Source: Candidatus Saccharibacteria bacterium UBA6175
Lineage (GTDB): Bacteria > Patescibacteriota > Saccharimonadia > Saccharimonadales > Saccharimonadaceae
Assembly (NCBI GenBank): GCA_002422915.1
Contig: DITV01000004.1
Span: forward strand, 279,301 to 343,300
Direction: 5' to 3'
DNA length: 64,000 bases
Of the stretch, positions 8,270 to 15,831 are shown piece by piece. The notes below the pieces were generated by a model, which saw nothing but the letters and a program-made list of their open reading frames with translations, ran no database searches and had not been told where the DNA came from. Each line of letters begins with the position of its first letter. Position 1 is the stretch's first letter. The translations under genes and the position numbers were made by a program.

Positions 8270-8788
8270 CTAGGCTTTTGCTGCTGGAGTAGCCGTCGCA
8301 GGTTTTGGTCCTGTGGCGAGGCTTGGAGCAGTGCTGGCACTATCTTTCCAGGTAGACTTGTCGGTTGCAAGCCAGATAAACCAGACAATTGGCAGGAAGA
8401 TTCCCCAAAGGACGAAGCTGCCATCTTTGCCAAGCTTCTTACCAATGTGGTACATCGAAATGTACATAAATACGGCGGTCACGATGCTTAAGAGTCCGAC
8501 GACAGGGATACCGCTGATGAGAACAAAGAGTGACCAAAATCCCTTTTGGCCACCAATTTCAAGGAGCTTCCATGAATTGTAGACGGGCACCCAGGCTGGC
8601 CATTGTGCTAAGCCGGCTTTCTTAAAGATGCGCCCGAGTAGTAGGGCGTAGAGCACATAGACGGCAATACCAAAGATGATTGCGAAAATAAAGAAACCGG
8701 CGCCAAGTGCGGCGAAGGCGGCATCATCGCCTGTCGTATTGAATGAAGTTTGATATTCGATCTGTGCGAGTGAGATGAATGTATTCAT
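8270..8788 (-). CDS. DUF5684-like multi-pass membrane protein
   Basis: A 172-residue membrane protein with about four or five hydrophobic segments. The core motif, GLAQWPAWVPVYNSWKLLEI followed by a membrane segment and a second pair, resembles the DUF5684 family found in many bacteria, whose function is unknown. The C-terminus is a short Ala/Pro/Thr tail. The start at 8788 (MNTFISLA) is chosen because a TACAAT box ends 6 bases upstream; the longer frame would start inside folD's promoter region. Its stop abuts the convergent reductase gene with no gap. Confidence 0.75.
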   Translation of the reverse strand: MNTFISLAQIEYQTSFNTTGDDAAFAALGAGFFIFAIIFGIAVYVLYALLLGRIFKKAGLAQWPAWVPVYNSWKLLEIGGQKGFWSLFVLISGIPVVGLLSIVTAVFMYISMYHIGKKLGKDGSFVLWGIFLPIVWFIWLATDKSTWKDSASTAPSLATGPKPATATPAAKA

Positions 8789-8794
8789 GCGTTG

Positions 8795-8800
8795 ATTGTA
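8795..8800 (-). promoter_or_regulatory. -10 box of DUF5684-like gene
   Basis: TACAAT on the minus strand, 6 bases before the ATG at 8788. Confidence 0.55.
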
Positions 8801-8818
8801 GCACAACGCAGAATTTGC

Positions 8819-8824
8819 TACCCT
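8819..8824 (+). promoter_or_regulatory. -10 box of folD
   Basis: TACCCT, 7 bases before the ATG at 8832. A weaker match than most boxes here. Confidence 0.4.
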
Positions 8825-8831
8825 AAAGAGA

Positions 8832-9647
8832 ATGAAATCACTCAATGGAAAAGAGCTGGCCGAATATATCGAAGAACGGCAGGCAAGGCAAGTGCGTGCA
8901 TTGCGTCAAGCATGGAATACGGCGCCGCATCTGGCAATTGTGGTTGTTGGGGGTTCCCCGGTAATTGAGAGCTATGTTCGGATGAAGCAATCATACGGAG
9001 AAGAGATCTTGGTTGATGTGTCGGTTATTCGTCCTTCAACGGAAACAGCCAAGGTAACAGTAGAGAAGTTGAATGCTGATCCTCTTGTTCACGGTATTAT
9101 AGTGCAACTACCACTCCCCTCTCCTGACCTGACTGATGAGATTCTCGCAACAATTGCACCCGAAAAAGATGTGGATGGCCTTGGCCCAAATGCCGTATAC
9201 ACATCGGCAACCGCCACCGCCATCGACTGGCTACTGGCTGGGTATAACGTTGAACTTCGCGGGAAGAAGATTGGCATCGTGGGGCGGGGAAGACTTGTTG
9301 GTGCACCACTTGAGAAGCTCTGGGCGTCGGCAGGCTACAACATCTCGGTATTTGACGATGCCACACCTGACTTAGCCACTGCTTTGCGTCCGATGCAGAT
9401 TATTGTGAGTGGTGCCGGTGTGCCGGAGCTCATTACTGAGCATATGTTACAGCCCGGTGCGGTGGTTGTTGATGCTGGCACAACCAGCGAAGACGGAAAA
9501 ATTGTCGGCGATGTGGCCCAAAGCGTGCGCACTCGAACCGACATCATTATCACAACCGAGAAAGGTGGCGTGGGTCCACTAACGGTTGCGGCACTGTTTG
9601 ATAACGTGATTACGGCCGCTCGCGCTACTGTTGATGAAGATGCCTAA
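8832..9647 (+). CDS. folD: Methylenetetrahydrofolate dehydrogenase / cyclohydrolase
   Basis: FolD oxidises 5,10-methylene-THF to methenyl-THF and hydrolyses it to 10-formyl-THF, using NADP. The protein is 271 residues, slightly short for the family. The catalytic Tyr...Lys of SYVRMK, the GIIVQLPLP motif, KDVDGLGP, the Rossmann GRGRLVGAP segment (normally GRSxxVGxP) and GGVGPLTVA are present. It completes the one-carbon route begun by glyA at 30. It overlaps the convergent response regulator by 4 bases. Confidence 0.93.
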   Translation: MKSLNGKELAEYIEERQARQVRALRQAWNTAPHLAIVVVGGSPVIESYVRMKQSYGEEILVDVSVIRPSTETAKVTVEKLNADPLVHGIIVQLPLPSPDLTDEILATIAPEKDVDGLGPNAVYTSATATAIDWLLAGYNVELRGKKIGIVGRGRLVGAPLEKLWASAGYNISVFDDATPDLATALRPMQIIVSGAGVPELITEHMLQPGAVVVDAGTTSEDGKIVGDVAQSVRTRTDIIITTEKGGVGPLTVAALFDNVITAARATVDEDA

Positions 9648-10015
9648 GCAAGGTGAAGGGCTTCTTTGACGCGCTGAACGACTTGGCGAGGGGTGAGTTC
9701 GGCCTTGACGATGTAGCTGTGAATCCCTAGATCTTTCAGGGATTTTGGTGCTTCTTCTTCACCGAGGTTGGTAAGAATGATGACAGGAACACCTTTGCCC
9801 CACTCGTTCTTACGGATTTCAGCCAAGGCTGTCGCACCATCCATTTCGGGCATCTGAAGGTCCATAAGGATAATGTCGGGAGAGAAGTGCTCGACGAGCG
9901 CAACGCCTCGTTCACCGTTCGTGGCTAACTGCACATCAAAACCGTCGGTCTCGAACTTCATGCGATACATTTGGCTGATTACGGCATCATCTTCAATAAT
10001 GGCAATTTTGGTCAT
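9644..10015 (-). CDS. Response regulator, receiver domain only
   Basis: A 123-residue CheY-like receiver. It has the acidic pair in IIEDDAV, the phospho-acceptor aspartate in IILMDLQMPEMDG, the Thr of VIILTNL and the Lys of YIVKAE. No output domain follows, so it would act by protein contact, as a phosphate relay, or through a separate effector. The start MTKIAII is set by a TATGAT box 6 bases upstream. It is divergent from the acyltransferase-E1 fusion at 10088, which is followed by a histidine kinase at 11770, its likely partner. Confidence 0.93.
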   Translation of the reverse strand: MTKIAIIEDDAVISQMYRMKFETDGFDVQLATNGERGVALVEHFSPDIILMDLQMPEMDGATALAEIRKNEWGKGVPVIILTNLGEEEAPKSLKDLGIHSYIVKAELTPRQVVQRVKEALHLA

Positions 10016-10021
10016 GGTTAT

Positions 10022-10027
10022 ATCATA
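10022..10027 (-). promoter_or_regulatory. -10 box of response regulator
   Basis: TATGAT on the minus strand, 6 bases before the ATG at 10015. Confidence 0.55.
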
Positions 10028-10048
10028 GTGTATTTTCTCAAAAATAAA

Positions 10049-10062
10049 CACCGTAAACGGTG
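10049..10062. promoter_or_regulatory. Palindrome in divergent promoter (possible operator)
   Basis: CACCGT-AA-ACGGTG, a perfect 6-bp inverted repeat midway between two divergent -10 boxes. Its place suggests a regulator site controlling both genes; no regulator is identified. Confidence 0.4.
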
Positions 10063-10073
10063 GACAAGTTTGC

Positions 10074-10079
10074 TATATT
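10074..10079 (+). promoter_or_regulatory. -10 box of acyltransferase-E1 fusion
   Basis: TATATT, 8 bases before the ATG at 10088. Confidence 0.5.
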
Positions 10080-10087
10080 AGTATAAA

Positions 10088-11743
10088 ATGTCAATTATGT
10101 CAAATACACCCATTGACCCCCCGTTTATTGACGGTGAGGCTGCCCTCTTTCGACCCGAGACGATAGCCGAAAAAGGTTTTACGACGAAGCGTATTACGCC
10201 CGCAGATAGCGAGCTTTGGTTAAAGATGGGTCAGATGCGCGCCGAAGTATATCTTTCGAGAGGATATATTACAGAAAGTGATATAAACCAGGATGGTGCC
10301 GAGTATGACGAATTCGATGAGCATTCTGATCACTTTGTGTCTATGACTGATGAAGGTGAGATTATTGGGACGGTCCGTGTGATAAATCGTGGGGATGGGA
10401 CGTTAAAACTACCAGCAGAGATAGATTTTGGCGTGGAACTTGGGGAGCGTTCGCAGGAGATTTCTCGCTTGATCCGAGACCCTTCACTCACCCCTGTCGA
10501 AGGCGCGCTTGTAAGTCTTGCAATGATGCGCGCCACCCTAAAGGCAACAGTTGGAAGAAGTGACTATATCTACGCCGTCTTAGAGCCTCACCTTGAAAAC
10601 GAACTGAGTAATCAGATTGGGATTAGCTTGAAGACGATCGCCGGGCCGGTGGCGATGCCGGAATATAATAATACAGTTAACTCGCTTGTCGAGATGACTC
10701 CACGCTTGATTACCTCTCAAATTTACGAGCGAGATTTGCGCGTCATAGAGCGTCGGCGAACACAGCCTCGTCTCGCAGAGAAAATCCAAGGACAGATGTT
10801 TGCACCATTTTTTGAGAGACACTCTCTTCAGGATGGATTGGGTCGGGTATCTTTAACAGACTTTCGCACGGCAAACCCTGATCAATTTGAACGAAATCTT
10901 GGATTCTATAGCAGAGAAGAACAAGAGCGACTTTGGAATTCAACCGTAGCGATTGCCGGTGCTGGTGGGGATGGCGGCGAGCTTGCCATCACCCTCGCCC
11001 GAGCTGGAGTTCGGAAGTTTCGTCTTGCCGACCCTGAAGTATTTGAAGTTGAGAACCTTAATCGACAGGCAGGTTCTGGTTACGATGTTGTTGGCCACAA
11101 TAAAGCTGAAGTAGTCGCTCGATATCTTCGCTCACTCAACGCAGAAGTTGAAGTGTATTCCGAGGGGGTAACTCCTGAAAACGTCAATGAGTTTGTAAAG
11201 GGTGCCGATCTGGTTATTGATGAAACAGAGTACACAATGCCGCAACTCGGCGTGATGCTGGCTCGAGCCGCTCGTGAACAAGACTTGCCGGTTTTGATGG
11301 CGCTCAATGTTGGCTTTGGGTCATACACGACGTCGTTTGATCCAAAAGGGCAGACGTTTGAAGAATACTTAGGGTTAAAACCGAGCCTTCCAGTTGAAGT
11401 GTATTCTGATGAAAATATTTCAATCGGTAAATGGGCGCCTCATATCCCGTCTTACGCCCACATTTCCGTGCTTGGAAAGGTGTTGCGTGGAGAAATCTCA
11501 ACGCCAACGGTGGTTCAGGGGGTTCATGTTGCCGCTGGTGATGCGGGAACGCAGGCGATCATGCACTTGATTAATCCTGTGCATCATCGCTGGAGTAAAA
11601 ACATAGCATGGGCACCAATTGGACGATCAGTTGATGCAATTGATGGAACTCGGATTGTACGATCACGACAATTTGAATTTGCTCGAAGTGTTGCTATCGC
11701 TTCATTTAAGAGCCGATTTGGCAAAAACGAACCAAAACTCTAA
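10088..11743 (+). CDS. LuxI/FeeM-like acyltransferase fused to ThiF/E1-like adenylation domain
   Basis: Residues about 30-200 look like an autoinducer-synthase or N-acyl-amino-acid-synthase GNAT fold: D74 and D77 in EYDEFDEHS, R97 in GTVRVI, and E124/R127 in EISRL occupy the spacing of the conserved LuxI residues. Residues about 260-500 form an E1/ThiF/MoeB-like domain: the nucleotide loop GAGGDGGELA (291-300), D315, N325/R326 in NLNRQ, K339 and D378 in LVIDET. The whole 551-residue protein has no cysteine, so neither the catalytic thiol of E1 enzymes nor the CxxC zinc site of MoeB/ThiF is present. It would adenylate a carboxylate but not form a thioester. The coupling with an acyltransferase, plus a kinase 26 bases downstream and a divergent receiver, suggests synthesis or modification of a small acylated signal. 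That role is inference. Confidence 0.75.
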   Translation: MSIMSNTPIDPPFIDGEAALFRPETIAEKGFTTKRITPADSELWLKMGQMRAEVYLSRGYITESDINQDGAEYDEFDEHSDHFVSMTDEGEIIGTVRVINRGDGTLKLPAEIDFGVELGERSQEISRLIRDPSLTPVEGALVSLAMMRATLKATVGRSDYIYAVLEPHLENELSNQIGISLKTIAGPVAMPEYNNTVNSLVEMTPRLITSQIYERDLRVIERRRTQPRLAEKIQGQMFAPFFERHSLQDGLGRVSLTDFRTANPDQFERNLGFYSREEQERLWNSTVAIAGAGGDGGELAITLARAGVRKFRLADPEVFEVENLNRQAGSGYDVVGHNKAEVVARYLRSLNAEVEVYSEGVTPENVNEFVKGADLVIDETEYTMPQLGVMLARAAREQDLPVLMALNVGFGSYTTSFDPKGQTFEEYLGLKPSLPVEVYSDENISIGKWAPHIPSYAHISVLGKVLRGEISTPTVVQGVHVAAGDAGTQAIMHLINPVHHRWSKNIAWAPIGRSVDAIDGTRIVRSRQFEFARSVAIASFKSRFGKNEPKL

Positions 11744-11757
11744 CAGCTGAACTGTAG

Positions 11758-11763
11758 TATAAT
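11758..11763 (+). promoter_or_regulatory. -10 box of histidine kinase
   Basis: TATAAT, 6 bases before the ATG at 11770. Confidence 0.65.
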
Positions 11764-11769
11764 CACGGC

Positions 11770-13926
11770 ATGAACGTGCTTGCGCTTATTGCTTTTATCA
11801 CTGTTGAGTTTTTCTTTGTGTTGTTCGCCGTTCTGATCATTAGAAGTGGACTTTCCGAGCGAACGAGCCGCTCTTTCTTGTATTTTTTGATTGCATTTGC
11901 GCTCTGGGGTGCAGCAAACTATGCCAGTAACCTCGTGTGGCTTGAATACGATGCCCTGCTGTTCTTGAATAGGTTTCTTTTCTTCGCTTCTGTAATGGGC
12001 CTTTTGTGGCTGCTCAACTTCATTGTTCAGATTACTCACCAGAAGCCATCAAGCACCTCTCTCCTGACGGTGTGGCTAGTCACAGTTGCCGGTTCTATTC
12101 TTGCCTTTCTCCCGGAAACAGTGACAGGTGTGTTTATCGACGGCTCGGCTGTAGGTGTCGATTTTGGAACTTTGTCTGGTTTTTACTTCGGTGTCGTTGT
12201 TTACTTGGCGGCTAGTATCATCTTTAGGCTTATGAAGGGTGTGCGTCAGCGGTCGAGTATTGAGCGCGGTCGAGCAAAAGTGCTATTTGTAAGTATCGGA
12301 ATTGCGGTGGCAATTCTATTGCTGACAAATGCACTAATCCCGCTCGCCTTTAACAACTTTAGCTTCTCACTCGCTGGGTTATTCGCCGGTATATTCATCA
12401 TCGGCGGAGTTTCATATGGGATTGTTCGCCATGGCATGTTTGACATCAAACGTGCTGCGGTGCGGAGTGTCGCCTACTCAATGGTACTGCTAACCTTGGC
12501 CGCGCTGTATATTGTGCTCGCTTTGGGCATTTCTGCGGTTATTGGAGGGGCTTTGGCTACAAATGAGCAGCTGTTTAGTGGAGTGGTTATTAGCCTAACG
12601 CTGGCACTGGTTTTCCAGCCGATTAAGCAGTTTTTTGATAGAGTGACGAACCGTGTATTTTACAAAAGCGATTATCGTAGTGATGTATTCTATGCGAAAT
12701 TAAATCAGACGCTGGTTTCTACCACCGACCTTCGGAAGCTGCTCGAGAGGACCTCCAATGAGATCGCGACAACCTTAAAATGCGACTACGCTTCTTTCGT
12801 CGTACATCTTCAGGATGGGCGACAGATGCAGGCCGGTACAAGCCACTATGCAAAGATTCCCGCTAAAGATAAAACGGCCATTGTCCATGAATTTGAGAAG
12901 GAAAGCAGTCGCAAGATTATTCAAACCTCACTCATTGAAAAGAATATTCGACTTAAGCGTTTATTGTTGAGTCACAAGATTGAGCTGGTGATGGCGCTTC
13001 GTCAAGGACAGGATGTGATTGGGTTGTTGTGCCTCGGCGAGCATTTGACGTCAGTCTATACACCGCGCGACGTACGGGTCTTGACCACTATTTCGGACGA
13101 GCTTGTGATTGCCATTCAAAACGCATTATCAGTGCAGGCATTGACTGAATTGAACGAACATTTGCAGCAGCGTATCGACGCCGCGACAAAAGAACTTCGC
13201 GCCAGCAACGCTCAATTGCAAAAGCTTGACGAAGCGAAGGATGAGTTTATCAGCATGGCGAGCCACCAACTCCGTACGCCGTTAACGAGTATTAAAGGAT
13301 ATATCAGTATGCTTGTTGAAGGTGATGTCGGCGCCGTCACCAAAGAGCAGAAGCATCTGCTTGAAGAGGCTTTTGTGAGTAGCGAGCGGATGGTCCGCCT
13401 GATTGGCGATTTTTTGAACGTCTCTCGGCTGCAGACAGGTAAGTTTGTGATTGAAAAGAAGCCAGTGAATCTGGCGGCACTGGTGGCGTCTGAAATTGAG
13501 GCACTGGAAAGTAATGCGGTGACTCGCAACTTGAAGTTTGTGTATAAACGACCAACCCATTTTCCAGAGCTGATGATCGATGAAAATAAGTTCCAGCAGG
13601 TAATCATGAACTTTGCCGACAATGCCATCTACTATTCTAAGGAAGGGTCAAAGATTATGGTCAGTTTGCGCGAAGTGGATGGTCAGGTTGAGTTCAGCGT
13701 TAAAGACACGGGCATCGGCGTTCCGGCTGATCAGCAAGACCAATTGTTTAGTAAGTTCTTTCGAGCTTCAAATGCCCGCCAGCAGCGTCCTGATGGCACC
13801 GGTGTCGGACTGTTTCTGGCGAAAAAGGTGATTGATGCGCATGGCGGCAGTGTTGTGTTTGAATCAAAAGAAGGCAAGGGAAGTACGTTCGGCTTCCGTC
13901 TGCCAATCAAGAAGCTACAGAAGTAA
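11770..13926 (+). CDS. Multi-TM sensor histidine kinase with GAF domain
   Basis: The 718-residue protein has about seven or eight hydrophobic segments in residues 1-285, like the 7TM or MASE-type N-terminal sensor of some kinases. A GAF-like domain follows at about 310-460, then a coiled coil (about 460-490). The HisKA domain carries the phospho-accepting H499 in MASHQLRTPL. The HATPase domain has the N-box FADNAIYY, the G1 motif VKDTGIGVP and GTGVGLFLAKK. A membrane-embedded sensor suits a lipophilic or membrane-soluble ligand. The upstream gene could make such a ligand and the receiver at 9644 could take the phosphate; both are inferred from position. Confidence 0.93.
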   Translation: MNVLALIAFITVEFFFVLFAVLIIRSGLSERTSRSFLYFLIAFALWGAANYASNLVWLEYDALLFLNRFLFFASVMGLLWLLNFIVQITHQKPSSTSLLTVWLVTVAGSILAFLPETVTGVFIDGSAVGVDFGTLSGFYFGVVVYLAASIIFRLMKGVRQRSSIERGRAKVLFVSIGIAVAILLLTNALIPLAFNNFSFSLAGLFAGIFIIGGVSYGIVRHGMFDIKRAAVRSVAYSMVLLTLAALYIVLALGISAVIGGALATNEQLFSGVVISLTLALVFQPIKQFFDRVTNRVFYKSDYRSDVFYAKLNQTLVSTTDLRKLLERTSNEIATTLKCDYASFVVHLQDGRQMQAGTSHYAKIPAKDKTAIVHEFEKESSRKIIQTSLIEKNIRLKRLLLSHKIELVMALRQGQDVIGLLCLGEHLTSVYTPRDVRVLTTISDELVIAIQNALSVQALTELNEHLQQRIDAATKELRASNAQLQKLDEAKDEFISMASHQLRTPLTSIKGYISMLVEGDVGAVTKEQKHLLEEAFVSSERMVRLIGDFLNVSRLQTGKFVIEKKPVNLAALVASEIEALESNAVTRNLKFVYKRPTHFPELMIDENKFQQVIMNFADNAIYYSKEGSKIMVSLREVDGQVEFSVKDTGIGVPADQQDQLFSKFFRASNARQQRPDGTGVGLFLAKKVIDAHGGSVVFESKEGKGSTFGFRLPIKKLQK

Positions 13927-13927
13927 G

Positions 13928-14152
13928 CTACGCCCCGGCAGCAATGCGGATGAGCTCGGCGATAAGCCAGATGATGGCGAAGACGATGGCCGAAATAATA
14001 AGAACTGGTTTGGCAACACGCTTGTTATCATGCCACCATTGCGCCGGTTTTGAGCGATTAACTGCCGTAATACGCGTCACGACAGGCTTTTCAATCGCTG
14101 CGTCAACCCCGCGATAGACCTTGTTGCGCTTCTTCTTTTGCTTGTTTGCCAT
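13928..14152 (-). CDS. Small basic single-TM protein (74 aa)
   Basis: Begins MANKQKKKRNKVYRG, strongly basic, and ends with one hydrophobic segment (PVLIISAIVFAIIWLIAELI). It may sit in the membrane with the basic part in the cytosol. No family is recognised. The start at 14152 fits a TATACT box 9 bases upstream; a longer frame to 14215 would run through the neighbouring terminator. It ends 1 base from the kinase stop on the other strand. Confidence 0.65.
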   Translation of the reverse strand: MANKQKKKRNKVYRGVDAAIEKPVVTRITAVNRSKPAQWWHDNKRVAKPVLIISAIVFAIIWLIAELIRIAAGA

Positions 14153-14161
14153 AGTTATTTC

Positions 14162-14167
14162 AGTATA
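14162..14167 (-). promoter_or_regulatory. -10 box of small TM protein
   Basis: TATACT on the minus strand, 9 bases before the ATG at 14152. Confidence 0.5.
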
Positions 14168-14176
14168 ACAAAAAGA

Positions 14177-14198
14177 ACCCCCGCATTGAAACGGGGGT
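14177..14198 (-). terminator. Terminator of LPKTG surface protein gene
   Basis: A 7-bp stem (A)CCCCCG/CGGGGG(T) with an 8-base loop; read on the minus strand it is followed by TTCTTTTTG. The tail runs into the promoter of the small protein gene. Confidence 0.75.
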
Positions 14199-14261
14199 AC
14201 TTTGGCCTGAATCACTTCAGAGGTCCTTTTGACGGGACGGGTGAGCGGTCAGACTCTGGTG

Positions 14262-15584
14262 TTAGACAAGGGCGCGACGTGAAGCAACGTAGTACGCGAT
14301 GCTTGCAATCAGGGCGCCAAGGCCGACAATGGCAACAATGTTTTCGGTGACACCAGTCTTTGGAAGTTCTGGTGGCAATTCGCTACATTTGCTCAGATCT
14401 TTGGTGTGCTTGCTCGCGTCAAAGGCAGATTCATTAATCGTAATGATCTTCTTCGTTGCAAGTTCACAGACACTGATCTTACCTGGTTCACAGGTTTTGT
14501 TGACAGTAACGGTTGCGTCGTCTTCTTTGTAGCCAGCGTTCGTGGTGACACGAGCTGTGTTCTTGAGGGTGTTTACACCACAGGCAAGCGCAGCTTGGTC
14601 AGCAACTTTGGCGCTGAATTTAAAGTAGAAGTTACCCCGTGGCTGGTATGAACCAGCGTTATATCCGTTAGTAGTGACTCCGTCAAGTGTCGCCTTGTAT
14701 TGGCCGCCAGTTGTTGCGTTAGCAATCAACGAACTACCAGGAACATAGCTGACGTTTGCTGGGAGAATATCTCGCAGTGAAACGTTATCTTGCTGTGTCG
14801 TACCAGTGTTCTGGTAGGTGATTCGGTATTGAATCGTGCTGCCTGGTTGGGTAGCGGTCGTTTCAACCCATGTCTTACCGTCCGTACTTACTTCCTTTTT
14901 GAGGGTGAAGTTAGGTTGGTCAACACGGAACTTAAAGGTGACAAATCCTGCGTACTCGTTACAGCCAGGCAGTTGGCCGTTTTGGCTGTCGTAACCGAGG
15001 TTGGCGCCAGTCGTAAACAGCGTGTCTGGAAGCTTTTGACCGTTCACGGCACCATTGCTAGTGAACGTTGCAGAGTCAGAAACGTATCGGAGGGCGATGT
15101 CGCCGTTGGTAGAGTTCAAGCCGTATGCTTCATCCCAAACAGTCGTTGGGATAGCGTTTGAGGCTGAAATGTTACCCGAGAGCACAGCATTTACGCCAGG
15201 CTTCACGACACCAGGAAGCTCCATGCGAAGCTTCGCGTTATGCGCGATTCCTGTTCCGCCTGCGTTCAAGTTCGACGCAGCGTTGTTGTGGTAGTACACA
15301 GAAACTGAGTACACTTTTCCTGGGGTAAGAGTAACGTTGTCACCATAGGTGGCACCTGTTACATCTTCTTTGATACGAACGAAGTTTCGTTCGTCGCCAA
15401 CCTGTGGGTTGTTGGTGATTGAGTTAAAAGTCACTCGTGGGGCTGGGTTTTCGTACGTGTAGGTTGGTCGCTCGGGTCCATAGGCCAAGGCAATTGTTGG
15501 AAGAATGATTGCACTTGCAATCACTGCTACAACAGCAGTAAGGCGCTTTGGAAGACGGGCGATGAGAGTCTTAAACTTACTCAT
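14262..15584 (-). CDS. LPKTG-anchored surface protein with DUF11-like repeats
   Basis: A 440-residue exported protein. It starts with a basic segment and a signal-like helix (LTAVVAVIASAIILPTIALA). Beta-rich extracellular regions follow, one resembling DUF11/isopeptide-type modules (TIQYRITYQNTGTTQQDNVS). The end has the sortase cell-wall signal: LPKTG, a hydrophobic helix, then RRALV. I place the start at 15584 (MSKFKTL), where GGAG lies 6 bases upstream. No sortase gene is in the window. A surface attachment or stalk protein is likely; its partner is unknown. Confidence 0.88.
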   Translation of the reverse strand: MSKFKTLIARLPKRLTAVVAVIASAIILPTIALAYGPERPTYTYENPAPRVTFNSITNNPQVGDERNFVRIKEDVTGATYGDNVTLTPGKVYSVSVYYHNNAASNLNAGGTGIAHNAKLRMELPGVVKPGVNAVLSGNISASNAIPTTVWDEAYGLNSTNGDIALRYVSDSATFTSNGAVNGQKLPDTLFTTGANLGYDSQNGQLPGCNEYAGFVTFKFRVDQPNFTLKKEVSTDGKTWVETTATQPGSTIQYRITYQNTGTTQQDNVSLRDILPANVSYVPGSSLIANATTGGQYKATLDGVTTNGYNAGSYQPRGNFYFKFSAKVADQAALACGVNTLKNTARVTTNAGYKEDDATVTVNKTCEPGKISVCELATKKIITINESAFDASKHTKDLSKCSELPPELPKTGVTENIVAIVGLGALIASIAYYVASRRALV

Positions 15585-15708
15585 TATGATCTCCATTTCT
15601 TAATTCATCTCGCAGAATGAATCAAAGTTATATATAAAAAACTAAAAATTAAACATTGTTGCCAGGTTGTTAAACGTCAAAAATCAGATTATTACAATGC
15701 GCATGTTC

Positions 15709-15722
15709 GAGTCGAGAGACTC
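15709..15722. repeat. Hairpin GAGTC-GAGA-GACTC
   Basis: A perfect 5-bp stem with a GAGA loop, the outermost of three hairpins downstream of the minus-strand island gene. Confidence 0.4.
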
Positions 15723-15730
15723 ACACGTGG

Positions 15731-15760
15731 CACACTCGACGATCAACTGATCGGAGTGTG
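15731..15760. repeat. Hairpin CACACTC...GAGTGTG
   Basis: A perfect 7-bp outer stem with an inner GATC-AACT-GATC stem. It is the second of three hairpins downstream of the minus-strand island gene. Confidence 0.45.
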
Positions 15761-15773
15761 ATGAGTGGATAGG

Positions 15774-15809
15774 GAGTGGACGGGTCGCAAAGGAGCAACC
15801 CGTCCACTC
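15774..15809 (-). terminator. GC-rich terminator-like hairpin without U-run
   Basis: GAGTGGACGGGT pairs perfectly with ACCCGTCCACTC (12 bp, 12-base loop), starting 22 bases after the stop at 15832. There is no U-tract, a style common in high-GC Gram-positive bacteria and unlike the U-tailed terminators elsewhere in the window. Confidence 0.65.
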
Positions 15810-15831
15810 AGGTGGATACGATGGGCGCGGA

